Below, one piece after another: positions 1 to 7,582 of a DNA stretch of 64,000 bases. Each line of letters starts with the position of its first letter. The first letter of the stretch is position 1. The translations under genes and the position numbers were made by a program. The stretch is taken from the NCBI GenBank assembly GCA_947252755.1, contig CAMXWV010000009.1, positions 51,558 through 115,557 of the forward strand, in the 5' to 3' direction. The notes beneath the pieces are model-generated. The model saw only the letters and a program-made list of their open reading frames with translations, made no database searches and had not been told where the DNA came from. Source of the stretch: an uncultured Dermabacter sp. (GTDB lineage: Bacteria; Actinomycetota; Actinomycetes; Actinomycetales; Dermabacteraceae).

Positions 1-122
1 ATCACTTCGAACGGCGGCCCGTCGTCCTGGTGATCGAGGGCGCTCAGCTGGCGGCCGATGGTGGCGGCGCCGTTGCGCACACAGATGATCACGCTGACGT
101 CATAGCACTGCTGATCAGGCAT
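1..122 (-). CDS. Family 2 glycosyltransferase, N-terminal fragment cut by window edge
   Basis: Only the first 40 or so codons are present, starting at an ATG at 122-120 and running off the left edge. The translation begins MPDQQCYDVSVIICVRNGA and continues AATIGRQLSAL, the first beta strand and helix of a GT-A family 2 glycosyltransferase (the V-x-V-I-I-C-V-R-N nucleotide-binding start). The start overlaps the stop of the upstream polymerase gene by 8 bp, so it is translationally coupled and belongs to the polysaccharide operon. It presumably adds one sugar of the repeat unit in the cytoplasm; acceptor and donor cannot be told from this fragment. Confidence 0.75.
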   Translation of the reverse strand, partial: MPDQQCYDVSVIICVRNGAATIGRQLSALDHQDDGPPFEV

Positions 123-1455
123 GCTTCCCCTTCTCCAGCTCCGGCAGCCCGGGCAGGGCTTTCGGCAGCGAGAGCGAACCGGGCGCATCGCCGTGCTGGT
201 CCGGATCCGGGGAGTCCTCATCGCTCTCATCGTTCTTGCCCATCAGAGCACGGGCTTGCATGTGGATTGCAATCCCCATCGAGATCGCCCAGAGGTGTGT
301 GTAGAACACTTCTCCAAGCCGCCACGCACAGATCAGCAGAGCCACACCGAGCGCCTGCCCGAACAGCTCGCCGCGGGTAACGCGGTTCTTGAACGGCTGG
401 ATCATGATCAGCACGGTTATGCCCACCACGAAGAGCAGCCAGGGCCAGCCGCCCTCAACGAGCGCGGTCAGATACGAACTGTGGAAGAACCAGGTCCGGC
501 CTTCCATTTCCAGCACCGCGTCACCGAGGCCGTTGCCGAAGAATCCGGCATTCGCCGCCTTCAGCTCCGCAGCCTCATCGATGCGGGCGCGCAGCAGGTC
601 CGAGCCTTCACGATCCGAGAACACGCCCACCTGCGAGTAGTCTTCGGAGATCACGTTCACGATGAGCGCGATGATCCCCGCGTAGACCCAACGGCCCACC
701 ACCGGCAGGTAGGGCGCCAGCAGAATCCAGCCGATCGCGGCGGCGAATGCCGCCAGGGAGGTGCGGGAGCCGGTCAGCCACAGCGCCCCGGCGAATCCGA
801 GCACGGTGAGCACCCACAGCCAGCGGCGCTGCACGAAATGCACCGCCATCACGCCGACGATGCAGTAGGTCAGACCGGACACGTTCTTATCCCCGAGGAA
901 GCCGGTGAGGTATTTGCCATAGGTGGCGGGCACCAGGCCCAGGTAGAACAGGGGCACGTTGAGTGCAAGCGCAGCGGTCATCCCCCAGAAGCCCGAACGC
1001 ATGTCCACCCGGCCGGAGGCGATCACCATCATCGCTGCGGTGAACACGGCAAATTTGAGGAACCGCCCCTTCCAGTCTGCGGCGATCTCCGGATCCTGAC
1101 TGCCGAACAGGGACACCACAAAGATGTAGAACAGGCCGACCGCAAACAGCGGCAGCAGAAACTCTCGGCTCCGCAGGCTCACGGTGGGGCGGCGCAGCAG
1201 CGCCATCGCCACGAGCAGCGGCAGCACGATCACATACGAATAGGTACCCACCGGGAGCGGACCGAAACCGGAGATCAGCAGGAAGAACAGCACGAACTCG
1301 GGGACCCTGATCGATCCCACCGCTGCGCCCGCCCGGTCGACAAGGCTCTGAGCCTCAGCCGCGGCCTCCACGGCTCGATCCCGCTCGCTCAGCAGCGCAA
1401 GCGCCTCCTCGTTCGACAGCGGCGCCGACGCGGCGGGGCTGGTCTCGGTGCTCAT
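115..1455 (-). CDS. O-antigen ligase / Wzy-type polysaccharide polymerase
   Basis: A 446-residue polytopic membrane protein with about ten to twelve hydrophobic segments after a roughly 50-residue cytoplasmic N-terminus rich in Ala, Ser and Glu. Two stretches match the Wzy_C fold: LTGSRTSLAAF, with its conserved Arg in the membrane, and the extracellular-loop motif FFHSSYLTALVEGG near residue 330. Such proteins polymerise lipid-linked repeat units on the outer face of the membrane, or ligate glycans to acceptors. In a Gram-positive capsule/EPS cluster, polymerase is the likelier role. The start overlaps the GT4 stop as ATGA. The acidic C-terminal tail is not part of the family core. Family assignment is firm; polymerase versus ligase is inference. 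Confidence 0.8.
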   Translation of the reverse strand: MSTETSPAASAPLSNEEALALLSERDRAVEAAAEAQSLVDRAGAAVGSIRVPEFVLFFLLISGFGPLPVGTYSYVIVLPLLVAMALLRRPTVSLRSREFLLPLFAVGLFYIFVVSLFGSQDPEIAADWKGRFLKFAVFTAAMMVIASGRVDMRSGFWGMTAALALNVPLFYLGLVPATYGKYLTGFLGDKNVSGLTYCIVGVMAVHFVQRRWLWVLTVLGFAGALWLTGSRTSLAAFAAAIGWILLAPYLPVVGRWVYAGIIALIVNVISEDYSQVGVFSDREGSDLLRARIDEAAELKAANAGFFGNGLGDAVLEMEGRTWFFHSSYLTALVEGGWPWLLFVVGITVLIMIQPFKNRVTRGELFGQALGVALLICAWRLGEVFYTHLWAISMGIAIHMQARALMGKNDESDEDSPDPDQHGDAPGSLSLPKALPGLPELEKGKHA

Positions 1456-2543
1456 CGGTTCATCGCCTCCCGGTACACTTCAGCGATCTGTTCGGTCATC
1501 CCGGACACGCTCGGAACGCTGTCCGGCAAGAGTGGCCGCTGGTCTGGCTCCAGGCCCTGGCGGACGATCATCGCCGCCACCGCGGCCGGGTCCGCCGCGC
1601 TCACCAGTCCCACACCCTGGGTGATCTCGCGATTGCCGCCCACGTCCGTGGCAACCACGCCGAGTCCGGCCGCTGCCGCATCCAGCAGCGTGTACGAGAG
1701 GTTCTCCCACGCGGACAGCTGCACCACCACATCATGCTCAGCAATCGCAGCGGGCCCGTCCATAACACCGGGCAGTGTGACGCGCTCAGCCAGGTTCAGG
1801 TGCTTCACCTGCGCGTCCAGGTCTTCACGCAGCGGCCCCTCCCCCGCAAGCGTCAGCTGCGCCCCGGGGTGTTCAGCCGCCACCAGCGCAAACGCATCCA
1901 GCAGGGCGCTGATCCGCTTCTCGGGGGCAAGGCGAGCCAGGGACAGCACCCGCAGTCCGCTGCGGGCTGGGGCTGGATCAGCCGGACGATCGATCCCATT
2001 GCGGATCACTGTCACAGGAGCGCCGCTGCCCCACTGGGCGAGCACCTGCTCACGGGTGGAGTCGCTGACCGCAATGAGCCGGTCGCTGCGCCGCAGGCGC
2101 AGCGCATGCAGCTGCTGCTTCAGCGTCGCAGTCAGCGCATTCGACTGGTAAAGCTGCGCATCAGCGGCGATGCCGTGCTCAGTGGTGATCAGGCGGATCC
2201 GAGCGGAGTCGGCCGCTTTCCGACCGGTGACCGCCGCGGCAGCCACCAGATCCGCGTAGGCGAGATGGGAGTGGAGCACACTGGGGCGCAGCGCGCGCAG
2301 CAGTCGGCGCAGCGCGGGAACGGAGCGGCGCGGCCCGTCTTGGGGGGAGAACGGACCGGTGACCACCGCGGCGCCGATCGTGCGCAGCTCATCGGCCAGG
2401 GGACCTTCGGGAACTGCGAACACGAGGCGGAAGCCGGGGGTGCCGGCCCGTGCCGCATCGCAGAGGTGGCGCGCCACACCGCCCACGTCAGCAACGGGGG
2501 CGTACCAGAGGGCGACGGGCGCGCTCACCACGCTCACATCCAC
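1452..2543 (-). CDS. Glycosyltransferase family 4 (GT-B)
   Basis: A 363-residue cytoplasmic GT-B enzyme. The N-terminal half shows the glycine-rich acceptor loop (VADVGGVARHL, residues 18-28). The C-terminal Rossmann half has the sugar-nucleotide signature LSLARLAPEKRISALLDAF (about 205-223), and WENLSYTLLDAAAAG aligns with the E-x7-E region. The second acid there is Asp rather than Glu, so a catalytic variant is possible. The start is a GTG that overlaps the NeuB-fusion stop by 10 bp; the stop overlaps the Wzy start (ATGA). It should transfer a hexose or amino sugar onto the lipid-linked repeat unit. Donor and linkage are unknown. Confidence 0.82.
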   Translation of the reverse strand: MDVSVVSAPVALWYAPVADVGGVARHLCDAARAGTPGFRLVFAVPEGPLADELRTIGAAVVTGPFSPQDGPRRSVPALRRLLRALRPSVLHSHLAYADLVAAAAVTGRKAADSARIRLITTEHGIAADAQLYQSNALTATLKQQLHALRLRRSDRLIAVSDSTREQVLAQWGSGAPVTVIRNGIDRPADPAPARSGLRVLSLARLAPEKRISALLDAFALVAAEHPGAQLTLAGEGPLREDLDAQVKHLNLAERVTLPGVMDGPAAIAEHDVVVQLSAWENLSYTLLDAAAAGLGVVATDVGGNREITQGVGLVSAADPAAVAAMIVRQGLEPDQRPLLPDSVPSVSGMTEQIAEVYREAMNR

Positions 2544-4795
2544 TTCTCGAGGCGGTCCAACGCTGTGAAGAAGCCTTCGCCGTTGTTGACATGGCCCATC
2601 CAGATCTCCGGGATGAACGGGGCGTCCGGGTTGAGCCGGTCGATCCGCTCAGCGAAGTCCTTCCAATCCACTTCGCCTTCGCCCACCTGGACGCCTTCGC
2701 CGTCCACGCCCACGGAGTCCACCACGTGCAGGTGGTCGGAGATCGGCACAAGCTTGTCCACGTACTCGGAGAACGGGGTCTTGAAGAAGTTCGCGGCGAG
2801 CTTGGAGTGAGACACGTCGAACGTGAGCCGGCGGCCGTACTTCTCGTAGAACCAGAGGGTGTCATCCGGCTCCATGAACAGGTTGTGGAACTGCTGGCCG
2901 CCCATCAGCCACGGGAACGGCGGCAGGGTCTGCGCGGTGAGGCGCACCCCGGACTCGTCGATCCGCTCCAGGCCTTGCTGGACCCGCTCGTACATCGCCA
3001 TCCGTTCGGGCACGGTGCAGTGGTGATCCGGCAGGAAGCCGCCCATGGTGACGATGACGATCGGCTCGTCCTGCACCGTGAAGTACTTCTGCATATCCCG
3101 GGTCAGGTCGATGACCTTCTGCACTTCCCTGATGGAGCGTTCGAAGATCTCGTCATCATCGGAGGCGAGGTTGATGAGGAAGTCCCCTGCGTACAGGTCT
3201 GGGGCGTGCGCGGTGAAGAACCCGGGGATCTTCTCGTTCTCGCTGAAGAACTGCGCTGGATCCAGGTCCATGTCCTTATAGGAGTGGTGGAACTCCAGGA
3301 AGTCCGGTTCGCTCACCTCGAGCAGCGCTTTTGCATCATGGAAGCGGACCGGCAGGCCCCACGGACGGTTGAAGGAGTAGGTTTTGTGACCCTGCGCCTG
3401 CTCGGCGAGGTCTCCGGCGTAGAAGAAGTCGCCGGCGGGAACATCGCGGTGCAGGGTCACGCCGATGAGGGATTCTCGCTGGTTCGGCTGCAGGCCGCGG
3501 CCCGGGGATTTGATGTCGATGTCTTCAGCGGTGATCACATCACCCGCGGACAGGTCCCGTTTCGCCACCAGGGACTTCGCGAGGTTCACGCGGTTCATCA
3601 GCTCACCGGTGGACAGCTCGCGGGGCGCAGCGGAGCCGAGCGCTTCTTCCACGTCACGGATCTCCCGCACCATAGCGGCGAGCTCATCGGGCAGCAGGGA
3701 CACCTTGTGGTCGTTGCCTTCAAGGGACTTATCCACGGTGACGTGCTTTTCGATGATCGAGGCGCCGCGTGCCACGGCCGCCACCGGCACGTGCCAGCCG
3801 CGCTCATGGCCCGAGTAGCCCACCAGGCAGTCGCCGAGCTCGGCAAGCCGGTCCATGTAGCGCAGGTTCACGTCCTTGAACGGCGCCGGGTAGGTGGACT
3901 GCGTCTGCAGCAGCGCGTATGGTGCGCCGTTCTCGCGGAGGATCTTCACCGCACCGGTGATCTCCTGCTCCGTGGACATGCCGGTGGAGACGATCATCGG
4001 CGAGTGGAAGTCCGCCACGTGGGCGAGCAGCTCATCATTGGTGAGGTCTGCCGACGCGATCTTGTAGCCCACGAGGCCGTATTCGTTGAGCGCATCCGCG
4101 CTCTTGGGGTCCCACGGGGTGCAGATGACGTCCACGTCCCGTGCGGCGCAGTGGTCGAACACGCGGAACATGTCCTCCACGCTGAGCGTGTACTTCGCCA
4201 GCAGGTTCATCGTGTACTGGGGGCCCAGGTCCTCCCCGTGGGAGCTGGAGCCGCCGGAGCGGTACAGGGACTCGAGGTCCCGCAGCTGGAACTTCACGGT
4301 GTTCACACCGGCGCTCACACAGTGATCCACGAGCTGTTTGGCGAGCTCCACATCGCCCTGGTGGTTGTTGCCGATTTCGCCGATGATCAGCGCGGGGTGT
4401 CCTGCGCCGATGGTGTGGCGGCCGATGGTGAGCGTGCTCGAGCTGGGGGCGGCTACGGCTACGATCCGGCCGCGTTCGTCCACCACGGGAATGCGGTCCA
4501 CGCCGGGGCGGATCAGCGAGTCGATTTCCGCGGCGGGAGTGCCCTCTTCCACTTTGGTGAAGTTCTGGTTGGCGGCGGTGATTGCGGAGGTGGTGAGGTC
4601 CGGGGCGGGCTGGTCTACGAGCCAGCGGCGGATATCGCCGTCGGTGAGGGCGCCCTTGACGGTGCCGTGCGTGTCCACAACGAAGACGACGCGTGCCTGG
4701 TTCTGGCTGATGCGGCGCAGTGCTTCGAGAATGGTGTCCTCAGCGGCCACGGTGTATGGCGCGGTGGTGCGGTCCAGAATCATGAAAGGGTCCAT
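2534..4795 (-). CDS. Multidomain nonulosonate synthase: CBS + NeuB + SAF + TIM barrel
   Basis: A 753-residue protein with four recognisable parts. Residues 1-115 are a CBS pair (DGDIRRWL and a second repeat near VDRIPVVDERGRI), as often found before sugar-nucleotide enzymes. Residues about 122-385 are the NeuB TIM barrel: IGEIGNNHQGD, TVKFQLRD, CTPWDPKSAD, YKIASADLTN, VSTGMS, GYSGHE and EKHVTVD are diagnostic of PEP-dependent sialic/legionaminic/pseudaminic acid synthases. Residues about 395-470 are the SAF (antifreeze-like) lid (LVAKRDLSAGDVI). Residues about 475-753 form a second, AP-endonuclease/xylose-isomerase-like barrel (FDVSHSKLAAN, HVVDSVGVDGEGV, PEIWMGH). Standalone NeuB is about 350 residues, so this is a true fusion. 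The stop overlaps the GT4 start and the start overlaps the NeuA-like stop by 16 bp. The exact nine-carbon sugar made is not known. Confidence 0.85.
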   Translation of the reverse strand: MDPFMILDRTTAPYTVAAEDTILEALRRISQNQARVVFVVDTHGTVKGALTDGDIRRWLVDQPAPDLTTSAITAANQNFTKVEEGTPAAEIDSLIRPGVDRIPVVDERGRIVAVAAPSSSTLTIGRHTIGAGHPALIIGEIGNNHQGDVELAKQLVDHCVSAGVNTVKFQLRDLESLYRSGGSSSHGEDLGPQYTMNLLAKYTLSVEDMFRVFDHCAARDVDVICTPWDPKSADALNEYGLVGYKIASADLTNDELLAHVADFHSPMIVSTGMSTEQEITGAVKILRENGAPYALLQTQSTYPAPFKDVNLRYMDRLAELGDCLVGYSGHERGWHVPVAAVARGASIIEKHVTVDKSLEGNDHKVSLLPDELAAMVREIRDVEEALGSAAPRELSTGELMNRVNLAKSLVAKRDLSAGDVITAEDIDIKSPGRGLQPNQRESLIGVTLHRDVPAGDFFYAGDLAEQAQGHKTYSFNRPWGLPVRFHDAKALLEVSEPDFLEFHHSYKDMDLDPAQFFSENEKIPGFFTAHAPDLYAGDFLINLASDDDEIFERSIREVQKVIDLTRDMQKYFTVQDEPIVIVTMGGFLPDHHCTVPERMAMYERVQQGLERIDESGVRLTAQTLPPFPWLMGGQQFHNLFMEPDDTLWFYEKYGRRLTFDVSHSKLAANFFKTPFSEYVDKLVPISDHLHVVDSVGVDGEGVQVGEGEVDWKDFAERIDRLNPDAPFIPEIWMGHVNNGEGFFTALDRLEKWM

Positions 4796-5478
4796 CCGAT
4801 CCGGGCGAGCATCTGTTCAGCGGCCGCAACGTCTGCGATCGTGTCGATGTCCACGCCCTCGACTTCTTCGAGCATGTAGAGGGAGATCCGGCCGCCGATC
4901 CGGTTGCCGGTCTCACGGTAGATGTGGGGAGCCGTCACGTAGAGGGACCCGTTCTCGAAGAAGAACATCTGGTCCTTGGTGAGGTCTTGGCGGCGGGGTC
5001 GATGCCGCCAATCATAGTGCGCGGTGGCGCTTTCGCCAGGCTTGCCGGGCTGCCAGAAGAACGGCGACTCGGGGAGCACGCCCACCAGTGAGTCGCAGCC
5101 CTCGGCCCGGAACTGGTCGATGGCGGCGCGGATCGTGCCGGGCTTGCGCACCGGGCTGGTGGCTTGGAGCAGCATGACTGCTTCCAGGTCGTGGCCGGCG
5201 GCTTCTGCCCAGTCCATCGCGTGCAGCATGACCGGCTCGGTGGGCGTGGTGTCCTCCGCAAGCTTAGCCGGGCGGTCGATCACCTGGGCACCGCAGTCAC
5301 GGGCGGTGTCGGCGATCTCGGCGTCTTCGGTGGACACGGCCACGAGTACATCGTCCCCCGCTTCTTTGGCCTGGGCGATCGTCCAGGCGATCAGCGGCTT
5401 CCCGCCCACCTCCAGGAGGTTCTTGCGCGGGATGCCCTTGGATCCGCCGCGGGCGGGGATCACAGCGAGAACTGTCAT
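4780..5478 (-). CDS. Acylneuraminate cytidylyltransferase (CMP-nonulosonate synthetase)
   Basis: A 232-residue NeuA/SpsF-family enzyme. The N-terminal nucleotide loop IPARGGSKGIPRKNL (residues 7-21) binds CTP, and LLQATSPVRKPG near residue 103 is the LQPTSP motif. Length matches the family. It activates the acid made by the neighbouring NeuB fusion to its CMP form for glycosyl transfer. ATG at 5478 is preceded by GAAGGAG, and it overlaps the upstream gene as ATGA. The cytidylyltransferase family is secure; whether the substrate is Neu5Ac, legionaminate or another nonulosonate is open. Confidence 0.88.
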   Translation of the reverse strand: MTVLAVIPARGGSKGIPRKNLLEVGGKPLIAWTIAQAKEAGDDVLVAVSTEDAEIADTARDCGAQVIDRPAKLAEDTTPTEPVMLHAMDWAEAAGHDLEAVMLLQATSPVRKPGTIRAAIDQFRAEGCDSLVGVLPESPFFWQPGKPGESATAHYDWRHRPRRQDLTKDQMFFFENGSLYVTAPHIYRETGNRIGGRISLYMLEEVEGVDIDTIADVAAAEQMLARIGWTLS

Positions 5479-6569
5479 GAGACTCCTTCCAGGATCTGCG
5501 CGATCCGGGTGGCGGGCTCGGCATCCACCAGCGCCGGGGCGGGGGTGGGATCACCGGAGCCCCACGTGGACATCGAGTAGCGATCCCACAGCTCCGCTAC
5601 CCAGAACGGGGGCCGGGTGGCGTACACCCAGGCGGGGATGCCGCGCACGGCGGCTTCGAGCACGCCGGTGGAGAAGATCGAGACCACCGGGTTCATCGCG
5701 CGGTTCAGGGGAATGCTGGAATCAGCGAACTGCACGCCGCGCTTCTTCATCAGCCAGTGCGCGCTGCGGGAGAGCACGTCTTCTTCACGCGGGTGCGGCC
5801 GGTAGAGGGAGCCGGTGCGGCGGCAGAAGTCGAGCGCACTGCCCACGGACACCTGCCGCGGCAGTTCAGCTCCGTGGATCTGGCCCAGGAACATCGTCTG
5901 CTCCGCAATCGCGCCGTGAGCGGGATTCTGGGCTGCTTCCCATAGGTGCTGGGACCCAACGGGGAGCACGTCGATGTCAGAGCGGCGGGAACGCCAGAAG
6001 TCGCCGTCCTGCTCGGACCAGGCAAGCAGGGTGACATCGCGTGGCAGCGGCGGAGCGAACGGGGTGAGCGCACCATGCTGGACCACGAGCTCGCGGGCGC
6101 TGCTGCGCTGCGCCACCGTATGCGCCAGTGCGCCGGCTCCCAGGTAGTGGCCAAGGCTGAGCACCGCCGTGGGACGCTCCGCGGCGAGCTCAGCTGCCGG
6201 GTCCTCCCCGAGCGGCTGGCGCGTCCACTCCTCACCGGTGAGCTGCGGCAGATCCAGATTCTCCGGCATCAGGAGGATCACGCTGCCGGCCAGGTAAGGC
6301 AGCAGCGGAATGCTGTTGGCGATAGCGGTGGGCGAGTCGGAATCGACTGCGATAAGCGTGAGGCGGGAGCCGGTTCCGGCCCGACGCACGGCGGCATAGC
6401 GCGGTGCTGCCTCTGCCTCCGGTGCACGCCCGCGGTTCTTCACTCGCGCGGTGATCGCTGCCTTCGCAATCTGCAGCCGGCGTTGGCGAGCCTGCCATGC
6501 CCGCCAGTCCTCCAGGCTGTCCGGGTAGGCGAGGCCGGGCCGGATGCTTCCGGGGGTGTCGTTCGCCAT
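5475..6569 (-). CDS. Putative GT-B glycosyltransferase, sialyltransferase-like
   Basis: A 364-residue protein with no clear textbook family match by eye. The layout suggests GT-B: an N-terminal alpha/beta half, then a C-terminal half with YRPHPREED (about residue 255) and, 55 residues later, VVSIFSTGVLEAAVRGIP. An HP motif followed by a Ser/Thr pair before a helix is typical of bacterial sialyltransferases (GT38/GT52/GT80), polysialyltransferases and the CDP-glycerol polymerase superfamily. It sits directly before NeuA and NeuB genes and is coupled to NeuA by ATGA, so transfer of the CMP-activated acid is the most economical role. The ATG at 6569 follows AGGAGG with 8-nt spacing. Function is inferred from motif and context only. 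Confidence 0.5.
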   Translation of the reverse strand: MANDTPGSIRPGLAYPDSLEDWRAWQARQRRLQIAKAAITARVKNRGRAPEAEAAPRYAAVRRAGTGSRLTLIAVDSDSPTAIANSIPLLPYLAGSVILLMPENLDLPQLTGEEWTRQPLGEDPAAELAAERPTAVLSLGHYLGAGALAHTVAQRSSARELVVQHGALTPFAPPLPRDVTLLAWSEQDGDFWRSRRSDIDVLPVGSQHLWEAAQNPAHGAIAEQTMFLGQIHGAELPRQVSVGSALDFCRRTGSLYRPHPREEDVLSRSAHWLMKKRGVQFADSSIPLNRAMNPVVSIFSTGVLEAAVRGIPAWVYATRPPFWVAELWDRYSMSTWGSGDPTPAPALVDAEPATRIAQILEGVS

Positions 6570-6601
6570 GAATCCAGTCCTCCTGGTGGTGGGTGCTCGG
6601 C

Positions 6602-7579
6602 TCAGCTGGGGTGGTCGGTGCGGGGATGATCCGCACCGGGCGGCTCCGCGTGGAAGCGGCGCGCTCGCTGAAGCAGCCCGGTTTCAAAACGGAAGGTCCG
6701 CCAGGGGTTGACGGGGCGGCCGGCGAGCTTGCGGGCACTGCCCCAGATCAGGTTGATCGCGCTGGCGGCGTAGAGGCCGCTGCGCAGAACCGTCGGGTTC
6801 AGGTGCTTGCGGGCATAGAGGTCTCGTGCGTTGGTCAGCCAGCCACGGCGCCGCTCTTCACTGCCGGAGGAGCCTCCTCCCACGTGCTTCACGGTGAGGT
6901 CCGCGTCGAACACGGCGGGGATGCCGCGCTCGGCGAGACGGCGCTGCAGGTCCACCTCTTCGGTGTACATGAAGAAGTCTTCGTCCAGGCCGCCCACGGC
7001 GAGCACCTCCTGGATCGGCAGCAGCATCACGGCGCCGCTCACCCAGTCCACGGGCACCATGCCGGTGGACTCCTCTGCGGCCATGTCATGGCCCACCGCA
7101 CGGTGGAGCGGGCGCAGGTGTCGCAGGCCGGCCAGGGGATGCAGCCATTCGATGATCTGCTGGCTTTCGGTGGGGAAGATGCGGGCGGCGTAGCCGCTGC
7201 GGCCGCTCTCATCTTCGCTGCGGCAGCCGATGACGGCGGGCAGCCATGGCTCGGCGTGCTCCAGCATGGTGCTGAGGAAGCGCTCCGGAAGGGTGAGATC
7301 CGAGTTCAGCACGAGCGCTAGGTCAAGGTCGCGAATCTCGGCGAGACCGGTGTTGACCGCGGCGCCGAAGCCGCCGTTGTGCTCACGCCGGATCAGCTCA
7401 GCTCCGTCAGGCAGCACGGACTCATCAATAGGGCCGGGGAATGCGTCATCCACGACCACCACACGGTCCGGCCGATCCTCCGCCGGCACGTTCGGGCCGA
7501 TGAGGCTGGTCAGCAGCGGAACGATCTCAGCCAGCGTCCCGTAGCTCGGGACGATGACGCCAACACTGCGGGTGGTCAA
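6602..7579 (-). CDS. Family 2 glycosyltransferase (rhamnosyltransferase-like)
   Basis: A 325-residue GT-A enzyme. VGVIVPSYGTLAEIVPLL opens the fold, VVVVDDAFPG gives the first nucleotide acid pair, and VLNSDLTLP (about residue 100) is the variant DxD metal site. WVSGAVMLLP near residue 175 and DEDFFMYTEEVDLQRRL near 195 are the usual acceptor/catalytic segments of rhamnosyl- and related transferases. The only usable start is a TTG at 7579, two codons after the TGA of the kinase gene and in the same frame. There is a 32-bp gap to the next gene, the widest in the operon, with an AGGAGG in it. Confidence 0.8.
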   Translation of the reverse strand: MTTRSVGVIVPSYGTLAEIVPLLTSLIGPNVPAEDRPDRVVVVDDAFPGPIDESVLPDGAELIRREHNGGFGAAVNTGLAEIRDLDLALVLNSDLTLPERFLSTMLEHAEPWLPAVIGCRSEDESGRSGYAARIFPTESQQIIEWLHPLAGLRHLRPLHRAVGHDMAAEESTGMVPVDWVSGAVMLLPIQEVLAVGGLDEDFFMYTEEVDLQRRLAERGIPAVFDADLTVKHVGGGSSGSEERRRGWLTNARDLYARKHLNPTVLRSGLYAASAINLIWGSARKLAGRPVNPWRTFRFETGLLQRARRFHAEPPGADHPRTDHPS

Positions 7580-7582
7580 TCG

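Noticed and set aside
121..2151. Long plus-strand open frame (676 codons) opposite the polymerase and GT4 genes
   Set aside because: Translation is Arg/Gln/His-rich with no family signal; it mirrors high-GC codon bias of the real minus-strand genes.
2450..4879. 809-codon plus-strand frame opposite the NeuB fusion
   Set aside because: The opposite strand has unmistakable NeuB motifs; this frame has no domain, no ribosome site and val/his-rich shadow composition.
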